From Rhodoferax sp. (lineage in GTDB: Bacteria; Pseudomonadota; Gammaproteobacteria; Burkholderiales; Burkholderiaceae_C), in assembly GCF_028689305.1 (NCBI RefSeq), contig NZ_JAQTWM010000001.1:16430-80429 (forward strand): DNA of 64,000 nucleotides. The letters run 5' to 3'. Shown here one piece after another: positions 1 through 8,891 of this stretch; within the stretch, counting starts at the first letter, position 1, and each line of letters opens with the position of its first letter. Below the pieces are notes generated by a model, which made no database searches, was not told where the DNA came from, and saw only the letters and a program-made list of their open reading frames with translations. The position numbers and the translations under genes were made by a program.

Positions 1-211
1 CATTGCCATCCGCATTGTGGATGACATAGGCGAAATCAACCCCCGGCGCTGGCGAGGAACGCACCGTCAGGATCTGATCGGCACCGACGCCGAAATGACG
101 GTCCGCCAGAAAACGGTATTGCGCCGCCGTCAGCCCATAACGGGTCCGGGTTTCGTCCAGCACCACAAAGTCGTTGCCGGCACCCTGCATCTTGGTAAAA
201 GGAACTCTCAT
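1..211 (-). CDS. dapF: diaminopimelate epimerase, N-terminal part (truncated by window start)
   Basis: Reverse-strand translation from ATG at 211: [46 protein letters not shown]..., typical DapF N-terminus ([20 protein letters not shown]). Confidence 0.9.
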   Translation of the reverse strand, partial: MRVPFTKMQGAGNDFVVLDETRTRYGLTAAQYRFLADRHFGVGADQILTVRSSPAPGVDFAYVIHNADGN

Positions 212-223
212 GGGCGTGATTAT

Positions 224-577
224 CTACGCCTGCTGCGGGTCGGCCTCGGGCCGCGCCAGCCGTCCGGGCACCGGGTGTTTGATGGCGTTTTTGCGCATCT
301 TGACCTCCACCGCGGCCGGGATGTCAATGGCACAGTGGTCCGCCAGCTGCAGCAGGTACAGCAACACATCGGCCACCTCATCGGCAATGCGCTGGCGCGT
401 CTCGGGGCAACCCGGCGCGGCCTGCGAGGCCTCGGGGCTCATCCACTGAAAAATCTCGGCCAGCTCGGCGGCCTCCACCATCAGCGCAGTGCTCAGATTT
501 TTCGGGGTATGAAACGGCTGCCAATGGCGCTCGACAGCAAACTGACGCAAACGCGCCTGAAGGATTTCAATATCCAT
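224..577 (-). CDS. MazG-like nucleotide pyrophosphohydrolase
   Basis: 117 aa ORF with KNLSTALMVEAAELAEIFQW and RIADEVADVLLYLLQLAD motifs. Confidence 0.85.
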   Translation of the reverse strand: MDIEILQARLRQFAVERHWQPFHTPKNLSTALMVEAAELAEIFQWMSPEASQAAPGCPETRQRIADEVADVLLYLLQLADHCAIDIPAAVEVKMRKNAIKHPVPGRLARPEADPQQA

Positions 578-689
578 GCCATGGTTTCCTGAAAAAAGAG
601 GGATCGGCTCGCCCGCTGGCGAGTGCCTGCCCGCATGGTAGTGCGCTTGTCAGACCGCCGCTGGCCCAGCGCAGGACTGTGGCATTTCG

Positions 690-2372
690 TTGCAAAATGA
701 CCGCATGCCCCGTTCCACCCAACTCCTGCACCCCCCTTGTCCTCCTGCCGTGCCGCGCCTGGCCGCCACGGTTTTGTTGCTACGCGACAGCCCTGAAGGG
801 CTGGAAGTGCTGATGACCCGGCGTTCGGCCAGCGCCAGTTTTGCCCCTGGCGCTTATGTGTTTCCAGGTGGTGGTGTGGACGTGGCCGATGCCCAGTGCC
901 ATCACCTGGCGCGGCACCGCCCCGGCCAGAATGAAGTGTCCCTGACCGAAGCCATTGCCGCCATCCGCGAAAGTTTTGAAGAACTCGGCGTCTTACTCGC
1001 CCACCACCCGGATGACCAGTGGGCCAGCCAGGCCGATATTGACGCGCTGCAACGGCAAGGTGACTTCGCCGCCCAATGCGCCGCCCGCGGCCTGACCCTG
1101 GCGGCGGACCAGGTGTTTGTGCTGGCGCGCTGGATCGGCAGCCGTGATCTGCCCCGCCGCTTTGACGTGCCGTTTCTGGTCGCGCGCATGCCGGACGGCC
1201 AAACCCCGGTGGCCGATGAGTCCGAACAGTTCGAGCCGGTCTGGGTCCGCCCGGCCGAGGCGCTGACGCGCCATGAGGCCGGCACGTTTTTCATGATTTT
1301 CCCAACCATCCGCACGCTGGAGCGTCTGCAAGCCTTTGCCACGGTGGACGCGGTGCTGCAAGCCTGCGCCGTGAATGAAGAACCGCTGTGGACCAGTTGC
1401 CCGCGCGGTGGGTTGCTGGGTGGGCGCGATGTGCGCTACATGGAGCACGAGCACCCCTATGGTGAGCTGGCGCTGGTCTGTCCCGACGGCCAGGTGGCCC
1501 ATCCGCTGGACTGGCAAAGCGAAAATCCCGTTGCGCTGCTGAAAAACGTGCAGCGCCTGACCGCCCCCAACCCCGGCGCCATGACCGGTCCCGGTACCAA
1601 CAGCTATCTGGTCGGTGACCCGGGCACCGGGTATCTCGTGATTGACCCGGGGCCGGCAGACCATGAGCACCTGGACAAACTCTGGCGCGCCGCGGCAGGC
1701 GACATCCGCCTGATCGTCTGCACCCATTCCCACCCCGATCATTCACCGGGCGCCCGGCCACTGCAGGCCATGTGCCAGGTGCCGCCGCCGATTCTGGGCC
1801 TGCCCAGTGCCGCCACCGCCCGTGCCGCCAGCCACTTTTCGCCCGACAGATCACTATCAAATCATGAGCTACTCAGGCTTTATCCGTCCGGGCTAGAGGG
1901 CGATTTTGCTTATGAAAGAGGGCATACCCTGCGGGTCATCCACACCCCCGGACACGCGGCCAATCACCTGTGTCTGCTGTTGCTGCAGGACGGCCTGCTG
2001 TTCAGCGGTGACCACATCCTCAACGGCAGCACCACGGTGATTGACCCGCCCGATGGCGACATGAACGCCTACCTGGACTCGCTGGACCGGCTCAGCGAAC
2101 TCTGCGCCGAACACCAGGTCAAGTTCATCCTGCCGGCCCATGGTTATGTCATCGGCGGCCCGGGCGACGAAGCCCAGGCCGCCATCAGCCGCCTGAAACA
2201 ACACCGCCTGCAACGCGAAGCCAAGGTGCTGCAAGCCATGCAACAGCTGCCAGAAGGCACCCTGGACGACTGGCTGGCGCTGGTCTATGACGACGTGCCG
2301 AGCCGCATGTGGCCGGTGGCCCGGCGTTCCCTGATGGCGCATGTGGCCCGCATCGAGGCCATGGCGCCCTGA
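690..2372 (+). CDS. NUDIX hydrolase / metallo-beta-lactamase fold fusion protein
   Basis: N-terminal NUDIX (GAYVFPGGGVD...AAIRESFEELGVLL) and C-terminal MBL motif THSHPDHSPG plus HTPGHAANHLCL, GDHIL. Confidence 0.85.
   Translation: MQNDRMPRSTQLLHPPCPPAVPRLAATVLLLRDSPEGLEVLMTRRSASASFAPGAYVFPGGGVDVADAQCHHLARHRPGQNEVSLTEAIAAIRESFEELGVLLAHHPDDQWASQADIDALQRQGDFAAQCAARGLTLAADQVFVLARWIGSRDLPRRFDVPFLVARMPDGQTPVADESEQFEPVWVRPAEALTRHEAGTFFMIFPTIRTLERLQAFATVDAVLQACAVNEEPLWTSCPRGGLLGGRDVRYMEHEHPYGELALVCPDGQVAHPLDWQSENPVALLKNVQRLTAPNPGAMTGPGTNSYLVGDPGTGYLVIDPGPADHEHLDKLWRAAAGDIRLIVCTHSHPDHSPGARPLQAMCQVPPPILGLPSAATARAASHFSPDRSLSNHELLRLYPSGLEGDFAYERGHTLRVIHTPGHAANHLCLLLLQDGLLFSGDHILNGSTTVIDPPDGDMNAYLDSLDRLSELCAEHQVKFILPAHGYVIGGPGDEAQAAISRLKQHRLQREAKVLQAMQQLPEGTLDDWLALVYDDVPSRMWPVARRSLMAHVARIEAMAP
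1850..1907 (+). repeat. dispersed hairpin repeat, copy 1 (inside NUDIX/MBL CDS)
   Basis: ATCACTATCAAATCATGAGCTACTCAGGCTTTATCCGTCCGGGCTAGAGGGCGATTTT, same right half as intergenic copies. Confidence 0.6.
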
Positions 2373-2465
2373 CCCTGCCCGTGCGCGCCACCGCCCGCGC
2401 CTCTTGAAAACGGCGGCAGCGGGCCCAGCTACCGGCCTGTTACCCCCGATATCAGGAACCCTGCC

Positions 2466-3287
2466 ATGCCGGCCTTCATCCTTTTCTGTCTGGGCCTGCT
2501 GCTGGTGTTGTGGTTCACGCTCCAGCCCTGGTGGCAGAGCCGCCGCCGCCGCGCCTGGCGCGCCCGCGTGTTTCCCGCCGCCTGGCGCCGTATCCTGCAG
2601 CGGCGCGTGCCTTACCTGCGCCGCCTGCCCGCTGACCTGCAGCAACAGCTCAGGCAACACATCCAGGTGTTTGTCCAGGAGAAAGTCTTTATTGGCTGCA
2701 ACGGCCTGCAGGTCACCGACGAGATGCGGGTGACGGTGGCGGCCCAGGCCTGCCTGCTGATCCTGAAGCGGCCGGGCGGTTATTACCCGAATTTGCGGCA
2801 AATCCTGCTCTACCCCGACAGCTTTATCGTCGAGCGTGATCAGACCGACGGCATCGGTGTGGCCCACCGCAGGCGCCAGGTGCTCGCCGGGGAGTCCTGG
2901 TCACAGGGCCAGGTCATCCTGTCATGGCAAGACACCCTTGACGGCGCCGCCGTGGACGATGACGGCCACAATGTGGTCATCCACGAATTTGCCCACCAGC
3001 TCGATCAGGAAAACGGCAGCGCCAATGGCGCCCCGCCGCTGGCCAGCAGCGCCGATTACCAGCGCTGGTCCAGTGTGCTGGGCAGAGAATTCAGCACCTT
3101 GCAGGCCCGCCTGACCCGCGGCGAACCCTCCCTGTTCAGCGACTACGGCGCCACCGATCCGGCCGAATTTTTTGCCGTGGTCTCCGAAGTATTTTTTGAA
3201 CAACCCGAGCAGATGGCGCAAGACCACCCGGAGCTGTACCGCGAGTTGAGCCAGTTTTACCGGCTCGACCCGCTGAACTGGCACTGA
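2466..3287 (+). CDS. mtfA: zinc-dependent peptidase, MtfA family
   Basis: HEFAHQLDQENG zinc-binding motif and MtfA-like architecture (LILKRPGGYYPNLRQILLYPDSF). Confidence 0.88.
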   Translation: MPAFILFCLGLLLVLWFTLQPWWQSRRRRAWRARVFPAAWRRILQRRVPYLRRLPADLQQQLRQHIQVFVQEKVFIGCNGLQVTDEMRVTVAAQACLLILKRPGGYYPNLRQILLYPDSFIVERDQTDGIGVAHRRRQVLAGESWSQGQVILSWQDTLDGAAVDDDGHNVVIHEFAHQLDQENGSANGAPPLASSADYQRWSSVLGREFSTLQARLTRGEPSLFSDYGATDPAEFFAVVSEVFFEQPEQMAQDHPELYRELSQFYRLDPLNWH

Positions 3288-3325
3288 CTCGCATTGGTGC
3301 CCCCACACGGTTAACATCCCCGGCA

Positions 3326-4117
3326 ATGACCAAGTCCCCCAAACCCACACCGGCCACACCAGCCCCCGCCGGAGAACGCCTGTCCAAACGGGTCGCCCAG
3401 CTCAAGGCCTGCTCGCGCCGCGAAGCCGAGCAATACATCGAAGGCGGTTGGGTGCAGGTCAATGGCCAGGTGGTAGAAGAGCCCATGGCCCGGGTGGCCG
3501 ACCAGACTGTCACGGTCGACCCGCATGCCAGCTTGATGGCGCTGACCGAGGTCACGCTGCTATTGCACAAGCCGCCCGGTTTTGACACCCTGGCCCTGCC
3601 AGGCGAGGCTAACAAACGGGTCAAACCGGCCCAGCAGTTGCTGCAACCAGCCAGCCATTGGCCGCAGGATGCGTCAGGACAACGCCTGCTCAAGCGTCAC
3701 TTCAGCAAACTCAGCGCCGCGGTTGCGCTGGAAACCGGCGCCAGCGGGCTGGTGGTGTTCACCCAGGACTGGCGCGTGCTGCGCAAGCTCACCGAAGATG
3801 CTGCCTTCATCGAACATGAATTGCTGGTCGAAGTGCAGGGTGACGTGTCTGCCGACACCTTGCAGCGTCTGAACAGCCCTCACGCCAGCGAGCGTGACAC
3901 CTTGCCGGCGGTGAAAGTCAGCATCAACAGCACCAGCGACACCACCACGCGGCTGCGTTTTGCCTTCAAGGGTGCTCACCCGGGGCTGGTGGCCTACCTG
4001 TGTGAACGCAACGGTTTGCCCATCCACAGCATGAAACGCCTGCGGATCGGCCGAGTCATGCTGGCCCAGTTGCCGCAGGGCCAATGGCGCTACCTGATGC
4101 CGCACGAGCGGTTTTAG
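3326..4117 (+). CDS. S4-domain pseudouridine synthase (RluF/RsuA-like)
   Basis: S4 domain (GERLSKRVAQLKACSRREAEQYIEGGWVQVNG) followed by synthase domain with ETGASGLVVFTQD. Confidence 0.8.
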   Translation: MTKSPKPTPATPAPAGERLSKRVAQLKACSRREAEQYIEGGWVQVNGQVVEEPMARVADQTVTVDPHASLMALTEVTLLLHKPPGFDTLALPGEANKRVKPAQQLLQPASHWPQDASGQRLLKRHFSKLSAAVALETGASGLVVFTQDWRVLRKLTEDAAFIEHELLVEVQGDVSADTLQRLNSPHASERDTLPAVKVSINSTSDTTTRLRFAFKGAHPGLVAYLCERNGLPIHSMKRLRIGRVMLAQLPQGQWRYLMPHERF

Positions 4118-4126
4118 GCGCCGGCC

Positions 4127-5023
4127 TCAGACGCCAAACAGCTGGCCTCGCGCCGCATCGGTGATGGCCTGGACACAAGGGTGACTGATGCGCCGCTCGA
4201 CCGACACCGCATAAAACTCCTCAATCAGCTCGGCCGTGCGCCCAATCGCGGCCACCCCAAACTGGCTGCAGGTTTCCTCCTCCAGCACACTGGGGGCCAT
4301 GAACACGCCCTGCCCTTCGCGACCAAAGGCCTTCATCAGCGCCGCGTCGTCGAATTCACCCACCACCACCGGCGCCACCTGGTGTTGTGCAAACCAGCCC
4401 TCCAACTGCCGCCGCACCGACGATGACGCCCCCGGCACCAGCATCGGCACAGCATCCAGGCAAGCCGGAAAAGCCCCTTGCAGACGCGGCATCAGCGCCG
4501 GCGCCGCAAAAAAACTCATGGCGCTGCGGCCCAGGGCGTGATTAAAAGCCTTGACGCTGACACGACGTGGCATCGGTTCGTCAGCGATCACCAGATCCAG
4601 CCGATGCAAGGCCAAGGCGGCCAGCAAATCGTCAAACTTGCCTTCGCTGGCCAGCAACTTGACCGGCTGAGCCAGTGAAAACGCCGGCTCCAGCAAACGA
4701 TAGGCGACGGACTTGGACACCGAATCGGCCACTCCCACGCGAAAGTCCAGTCGGCGCTGGGCCCCCCGGACCTGCCGCAGCGCGGTTTCCAGGTCCTGCC
4801 CCAGACTGAAGATCTGGTCGGCGTAGCCCAGGGCCAGGCGGCCATGTTCGGTGAGTTCGAGCTGCCGTCCACTTTTGCGAAACAGCTGGCGCCCCAGCCG
4901 ATCTTCCAGCAGCTTGATCTGTCCCGACAGGGTCTGGGGCGTGGTGTGCAGCTGTTCCCCGGCCCGCATGATGCCGCCGGCACGCGCCGTTACCCAGAAA
5001 TAGTAAAGGTGCTTGAAATTCAT
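4127..5023 (-). CDS. nhaR: LysR-family transcriptional activator NhaR
   Basis: MNFKHLYYFWVTARAGGIMRAGEQLHTTPQTLSGQIKLLEDRLGRQLF HTH and NhaR-like length/style. Confidence 0.85.
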   Translation of the reverse strand: MNFKHLYYFWVTARAGGIMRAGEQLHTTPQTLSGQIKLLEDRLGRQLFRKSGRQLELTEHGRLALGYADQIFSLGQDLETALRQVRGAQRRLDFRVGVADSVSKSVAYRLLEPAFSLAQPVKLLASEGKFDDLLAALALHRLDLVIADEPMPRRVSVKAFNHALGRSAMSFFAAPALMPRLQGAFPACLDAVPMLVPGASSSVRRQLEGWFAQHQVAPVVVGEFDDAALMKAFGREGQGVFMAPSVLEEETCSQFGVAAIGRTAELIEEFYAVSVERRISHPCVQAITDAARGQLFGV

Positions 5024-5160
5024 GCCAACGGCCTCATTTATTTAGACAATGATTCGTTTTTATCGAAGTTTAATTCTCATAAATACGAATTTACACGAAG
5101 TGATATGAACTTTATAGTTTCCAGCGTGTCCACTTCTTTGACACAGACAGGAGAAACCAA

Positions 5161-5685
5161 ATGCGTTTAAGTACCAAAGGCCGTTTTGCGGTGACCGCCA
5201 TGATTGACGTTGCCCTGCGCGAAAAGCTCGGGCCGGTGCCGCTGTCAGACATTGCCGTGCGCCAGCAGATTTCCCTGTCCTATCTGGAACAGATGTTCAG
5301 CAAACTGCGCAGCCAGGGCCTGGTCACCAGCACCCGCGGGCCGGGCGGTGGCTACACCCTGGGTCAGCGCTCCGACACCATCACCGTGGCCGACATCATC
5401 AGTGCCGTCGAAGACGCTGCGCCCAAAGCCAAGGTCCAGGGTGACTCACCGGCACAGGACATGGCGCAGGATCTGTGGGACTCGATGAACGCCAAGCTGC
5501 TGGACTTCATGCAGTCCGTCACCTTGCGCAGCCTGGTGCTGGAGCAGCTGGCCAAAGGCGTGCGGATCGAACAGAAACCCGCGCCCAACCGCGGCGTGTT
5601 CAAGAAACCGGCGCCACAACCGGTGCGCACCACGGCCCCCAACTCGGTGTTTGCCCTGGGACAAACCCTGCTGGCGCGGGGGTAG
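5161..5685 (+). CDS. Rrf2-family transcriptional regulator (IscR-like, no cysteines)
   Basis: MRLSTKGRFAVTAMIDVAL...ISLSYLEQMFSKLRSQGLVTSTRGPGGGYTL; no Cys in the ORF. Confidence 0.88.
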   Translation: MRLSTKGRFAVTAMIDVALREKLGPVPLSDIAVRQQISLSYLEQMFSKLRSQGLVTSTRGPGGGYTLGQRSDTITVADIISAVEDAAPKAKVQGDSPAQDMAQDLWDSMNAKLLDFMQSVTLRSLVLEQLAKGVRIEQKPAPNRGVFKKPAPQPVRTTAPNSVFALGQTLLARG

Positions 5686-5727
5686 ACCGGCACCACCCCA
5701 AGGTGCCGCGCCATTCATCAAAAAGGT

Positions 5728-6154
5728 GTGAAGCCCACCGATAAGCCGGATTCTGTGCACGCCGGTTGCCCGGCGTGTGACTGCCATTAATCTGGGCCAC
5801 GGATCGCTCCGTGGCTCGGTGCTACCTACCCGCCAGCTCTGGGGGCCCCATCAACGCTGGCCTACTTGGTATTGCTGCGCGTAGAGATTGCCCGTTTCAC
5901 CCATTGCAGGCAGAGCCTGCAATGGGTGGCTATGCGCTCCCGGTTGCCCGGGGGCTGGCTTACGCCAGCCTACACGCATAGAACACCCTCCACAGGGTAC
6001 CTACACTGACTCGTCTCTGTTGCTCTGATCCTCACCTTATACCTTGCGGCTTTCAGTGGACAGCCGTTAGCTGCTACGCTGCCCTATGCAGTCCGGACGT
6101 TCCTCCAGTGCTCTGTTTCCAGAATTGCACCAGCGGCAGTCTGGTGGGCTTCAC
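5728..6154 (-). ncRNA. rnpB: RNase P RNA component (class A)
   Basis: Reverse strand begins GTGAAGCCCACCAGACTGCCGCTGG, contains GGAGGAACGTCCGGACTGCATAGGGCAG and ends ...ACAGAATCCGGCTTATCGGTGGGCTTCAC; ends pair with each other. Confidence 0.93.
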
Positions 6155-6260
6155 ACGACCATTATCGCGGCTGGCAGCCACCGGCCACAGGCCAGGGCCA
6201 ACAAAAACCTCAGCCCGGCAACGCTTTATCATGGAGGATTGCTTGATCACCACGAGCCCC

Positions 6261-8060
6261 ATGATCCGCCTGACTGAACTCAAACTCCCCCTTGCCGCCT
6301 TGCCGGTACGCGCGCGCCGCGCTGCCGATGCCCCCACTGAAACCGAGGCCGACCGCAGCCCGGTGCCCCACCCGGTGGACGCCCTGAAACAACTGTGCTG
6401 CCAGGTCCTGGGGCTGGAGGCTGCAGCCATTGCCGATCTGCAGGTCTTCAAACGCAGTTTTGATGCCCGCAAGGCCGAGCTGCTGGCGGTGTACATCGTT
6501 GACCTGACGTTGACCGATCCGGCGCTGGAAACCGCTGTGCTGGCCCGGCTGCAAGACCACCCGCACATCCTGCCGACGCCCGACATGGACTACCAGCGGG
6601 TCGCCCAGGCGCCGGCCGGGCTGCCGCTGCGCCCGGTGGTGGTGGGGTTTGGTCCCTGCGGCATGTTTGCCGCCCTGCTGCTGGCCCAGATGGGGTTCAG
6701 GCCCATCGTGCTGGAACGTGGCAAACCGGTGCGCGAACGCACCAAGGACACCTGGGGCCTGTGGCGCAAACACGTGCTCAACCCAGAGAGCAATGTCCAG
6801 TTTGGCGAAGGTGGCGCTGGCACCTTTTCCGACGGCAAGCTGTGGAGCCAGATCAAGGACCCACGCCATCTGGGCCGCAAGGTGATGACCGAGTTTGTCA
6901 ACGCCGGGGCGCCGCCTGAAATCCTGGTGGAAGCGCACCCGCACATTGGCACCTTCAAGCTGGTCAAGGTGGTGGAAAACCTGCGCGAGCAGATCATCGC
7001 GCTCGGAGGCGACATCCGCTTCCAGCACAAAGTCGTCGACATTGAGGTGCCAGCCAGCTCCGACCGACGGCAACTGCGTGGCCTGAGCGTGCTCAATCAG
7101 GCCACCGGCCAGACCGAGACGCTGCGTGCCGACCAGGTCATCCTGGCGCTGGGCCACAGCGCCCGCGACACTTTTGCCATGCTGCATGAACGCGGCGTGG
7201 CCGTGCAGGCCAAACCGTTTTCGGTGGGGTTTCGTGTCGAGCACCCGCAAAGTGTGATCGACCGGGCCTTGTGGGGCCGCCACGCCGGCAACCCGATTCT
7301 GGGCGCAGCCGCCTACAAACTGGTGCATCACGCCAGCAATGGCCGCTCGGTGTACAGCTTTTGCATGTGCCCGGGTGGCACGGTGGTGGCGGCCACCAGT
7401 GAACCGGGGCGGGTGGTGACCAATGGCATGAGCCAGTATTCACGCAACGAACGCAACGCCAATGCCGGCCTGGTGGTGGGCATTGAGCCGTCCGACTACC
7501 CGCAGGACGATCACGCCTTTGTCCACGCTTTTGGCGAAAGTGCCGGCGCCCGTTACGCCGAAGAAGCCCGGCGACTCCAAGACGGTGCCCCGGACGCCTG
7601 CCATCCGCTGGCCGGCATCAATCTGCAGCGCCAGCTGGAGTCCAACGCCTACCTGCTCGGTGGCAGCAACTATGAAGCGCCCGGACAACTGGTGGGCGAA
7701 TTCATCGCAGGCCGGGCCTCCAGCAGTTTTGGCAGCGTGTTGCCCTCGTACCGGCCCGGCGTCAGGCTCGGTGACCTGCACCCCAGCCTGCCTGGCTACG
7801 CCATTGCGGCGCTACGTGAGGCGCTACCGGCCTTTGGCAAGAAAATCCGCGGCTTTGACATGCCCGATGCGGTGCTGACCGGAGTGGAAACCCGCACCTC
7901 GTCACCCTTGCGCATCCCGCGCGGCGACGACTTCCAGAGCCTCAACACCGACGGACTCTACCCCGGTGGGGAAGGCGCCGGTTACGCTGGAGGCATTCTG
8001 TCGGCGGCGGTGGACGGCATCAAACTGGCCGAAGCTGTGGCGCGCCGGCTTTCGCCTTGA
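6261..8060 (+). CDS. NAD(P)/FAD-dependent oxidoreductase (uncharacterised FAD-dependent dehydrogenase family)
   Basis: VVVGFGPCGMFAALLLAQMGFRPIVLERG dinucleotide fold, GEGGAGTFSDGKLWSQ, C-terminal GEGAGYAGGILSAAVDGIKLAEAV. Confidence 0.85.
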   Translation: MIRLTELKLPLAALPVRARRAADAPTETEADRSPVPHPVDALKQLCCQVLGLEAAAIADLQVFKRSFDARKAELLAVYIVDLTLTDPALETAVLARLQDHPHILPTPDMDYQRVAQAPAGLPLRPVVVGFGPCGMFAALLLAQMGFRPIVLERGKPVRERTKDTWGLWRKHVLNPESNVQFGEGGAGTFSDGKLWSQIKDPRHLGRKVMTEFVNAGAPPEILVEAHPHIGTFKLVKVVENLREQIIALGGDIRFQHKVVDIEVPASSDRRQLRGLSVLNQATGQTETLRADQVILALGHSARDTFAMLHERGVAVQAKPFSVGFRVEHPQSVIDRALWGRHAGNPILGAAAYKLVHHASNGRSVYSFCMCPGGTVVAATSEPGRVVTNGMSQYSRNERNANAGLVVGIEPSDYPQDDHAFVHAFGESAGARYAEEARRLQDGAPDACHPLAGINLQRQLESNAYLLGGSNYEAPGQLVGEFIAGRASSSFGSVLPSYRPGVRLGDLHPSLPGYAIAALREALPAFGKKIRGFDMPDAVLTGVETRTSSPLRIPRGDDFQSLNTDGLYPGGEGAGYAGGILSAAVDGIKLAEAVARRLSP

Positions 8061-8070
8061 GTTGCCCAGA

Positions 8071-8128
8071 AAATCACCCTCCAGCCCGGATAAAACAAGC
8101 CTTTTTAGCTATTATTTTAATAGCAATC
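8071..8128 (-). repeat. dispersed hairpin repeat, copy 2
   Basis: Reverse strand TTTGATTGCTATTAAAATAATAGCTAAAAAGGCTTGTTTTATCCGGGCTGGAGGGTGATTTT; perfect 7-bp stem. Confidence 0.7.
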
Positions 8129-8756
8129 AAACCGAGCGTTTGAACAGCGCCAGCAGCGAACCGGCCAACACAAACAGGCTGCCAAAAATGCGGTTCATGG
8201 CGCGGATGTGTGACGCTTCTTTCAAAGCTCCCAGCACCCGGGCGGCCAGCGCGGTGTAACCCGACATCACCACCAGGTCGGTGAAGGCCAGCGTGGCGCC
8301 GATGGTCAAATATTGCGGCAGCAGCGGCTGCGCCAGATCCATGAACTGCGGCAACACCGCCAGCAAAAACACCGTGCCCTTGGGGTTGACCACATTGATC
8401 ATCCAGGCCCTGAGAATCAGCGAACGCCGGCTGGCGACCGCCTTGGTATCGGACAGCGCCACCATCGGCCGCGCCGGTGCGCGCCATTGCTGAATGCCAA
8501 GCCACACCAGATACGCCGCCCCCAACCACTTCACCACGGTAAACGCGGTGCTGGAAGTCGCCATCAGTGCGCCCAGGCCCACCCCGACGATCAGCAGTTG
8601 TGACCAGATGCCCAGCACCAGCCCGAAGATGACGACATACCCGCTCCTGAAACCGTGGCTGAGCCCGGCACTCATGGCGGCAATGGCGCCCGGCCCGGGC
8701 GAGAGACTGATGGCCCAGGAGGCGGCAAAAAAAGCTAACCAGGTAGAAAGTTCCAT
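8127..8756 (-). CDS. LysE/RhtB family amino-acid exporter
   Basis: WAISLSPGPGAIAAMSAGLSHGFRSG and hydrophobic profile typical of LysE family. Confidence 0.88.
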   Translation of the reverse strand: MELSTWLAFFAASWAISLSPGPGAIAAMSAGLSHGFRSGYVVIFGLVLGIWSQLLIVGVGLGALMATSSTAFTVVKWLGAAYLVWLGIQQWRAPARPMVALSDTKAVASRRSLILRAWMINVVNPKGTVFLLAVLPQFMDLAQPLLPQYLTIGATLAFTDLVVMSGYTALAARVLGALKEASHIRAMNRIFGSLFVLAGSLLALFKRSV

Positions 8757-8891
8757 GACCCAAGTCTAGCGGACACAAGCTGGTGTGCCGTGCCACCAGG
8801 CCATAAAGCCGCCGCACAGCCATGGCGGGCGCACCCATGACCAGCCGGTTAAAGTGGCCACTCCGACAAATGTCCAAGCTCTGACCCGACC

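Noticed and set aside
5688-5708. CGGCACC...GGTGCCG hairpin after the Rrf2 gene as terminator
   Set aside because: Stem is present but no T-run follows, so left unannotated
6108-6260. Upstream start of the FAD-oxidoreductase ORF at 6108
   Set aside because: It overlaps the 5' part of rnpB on the opposite strand and the extra residues do not resemble the family; start moved to 6261
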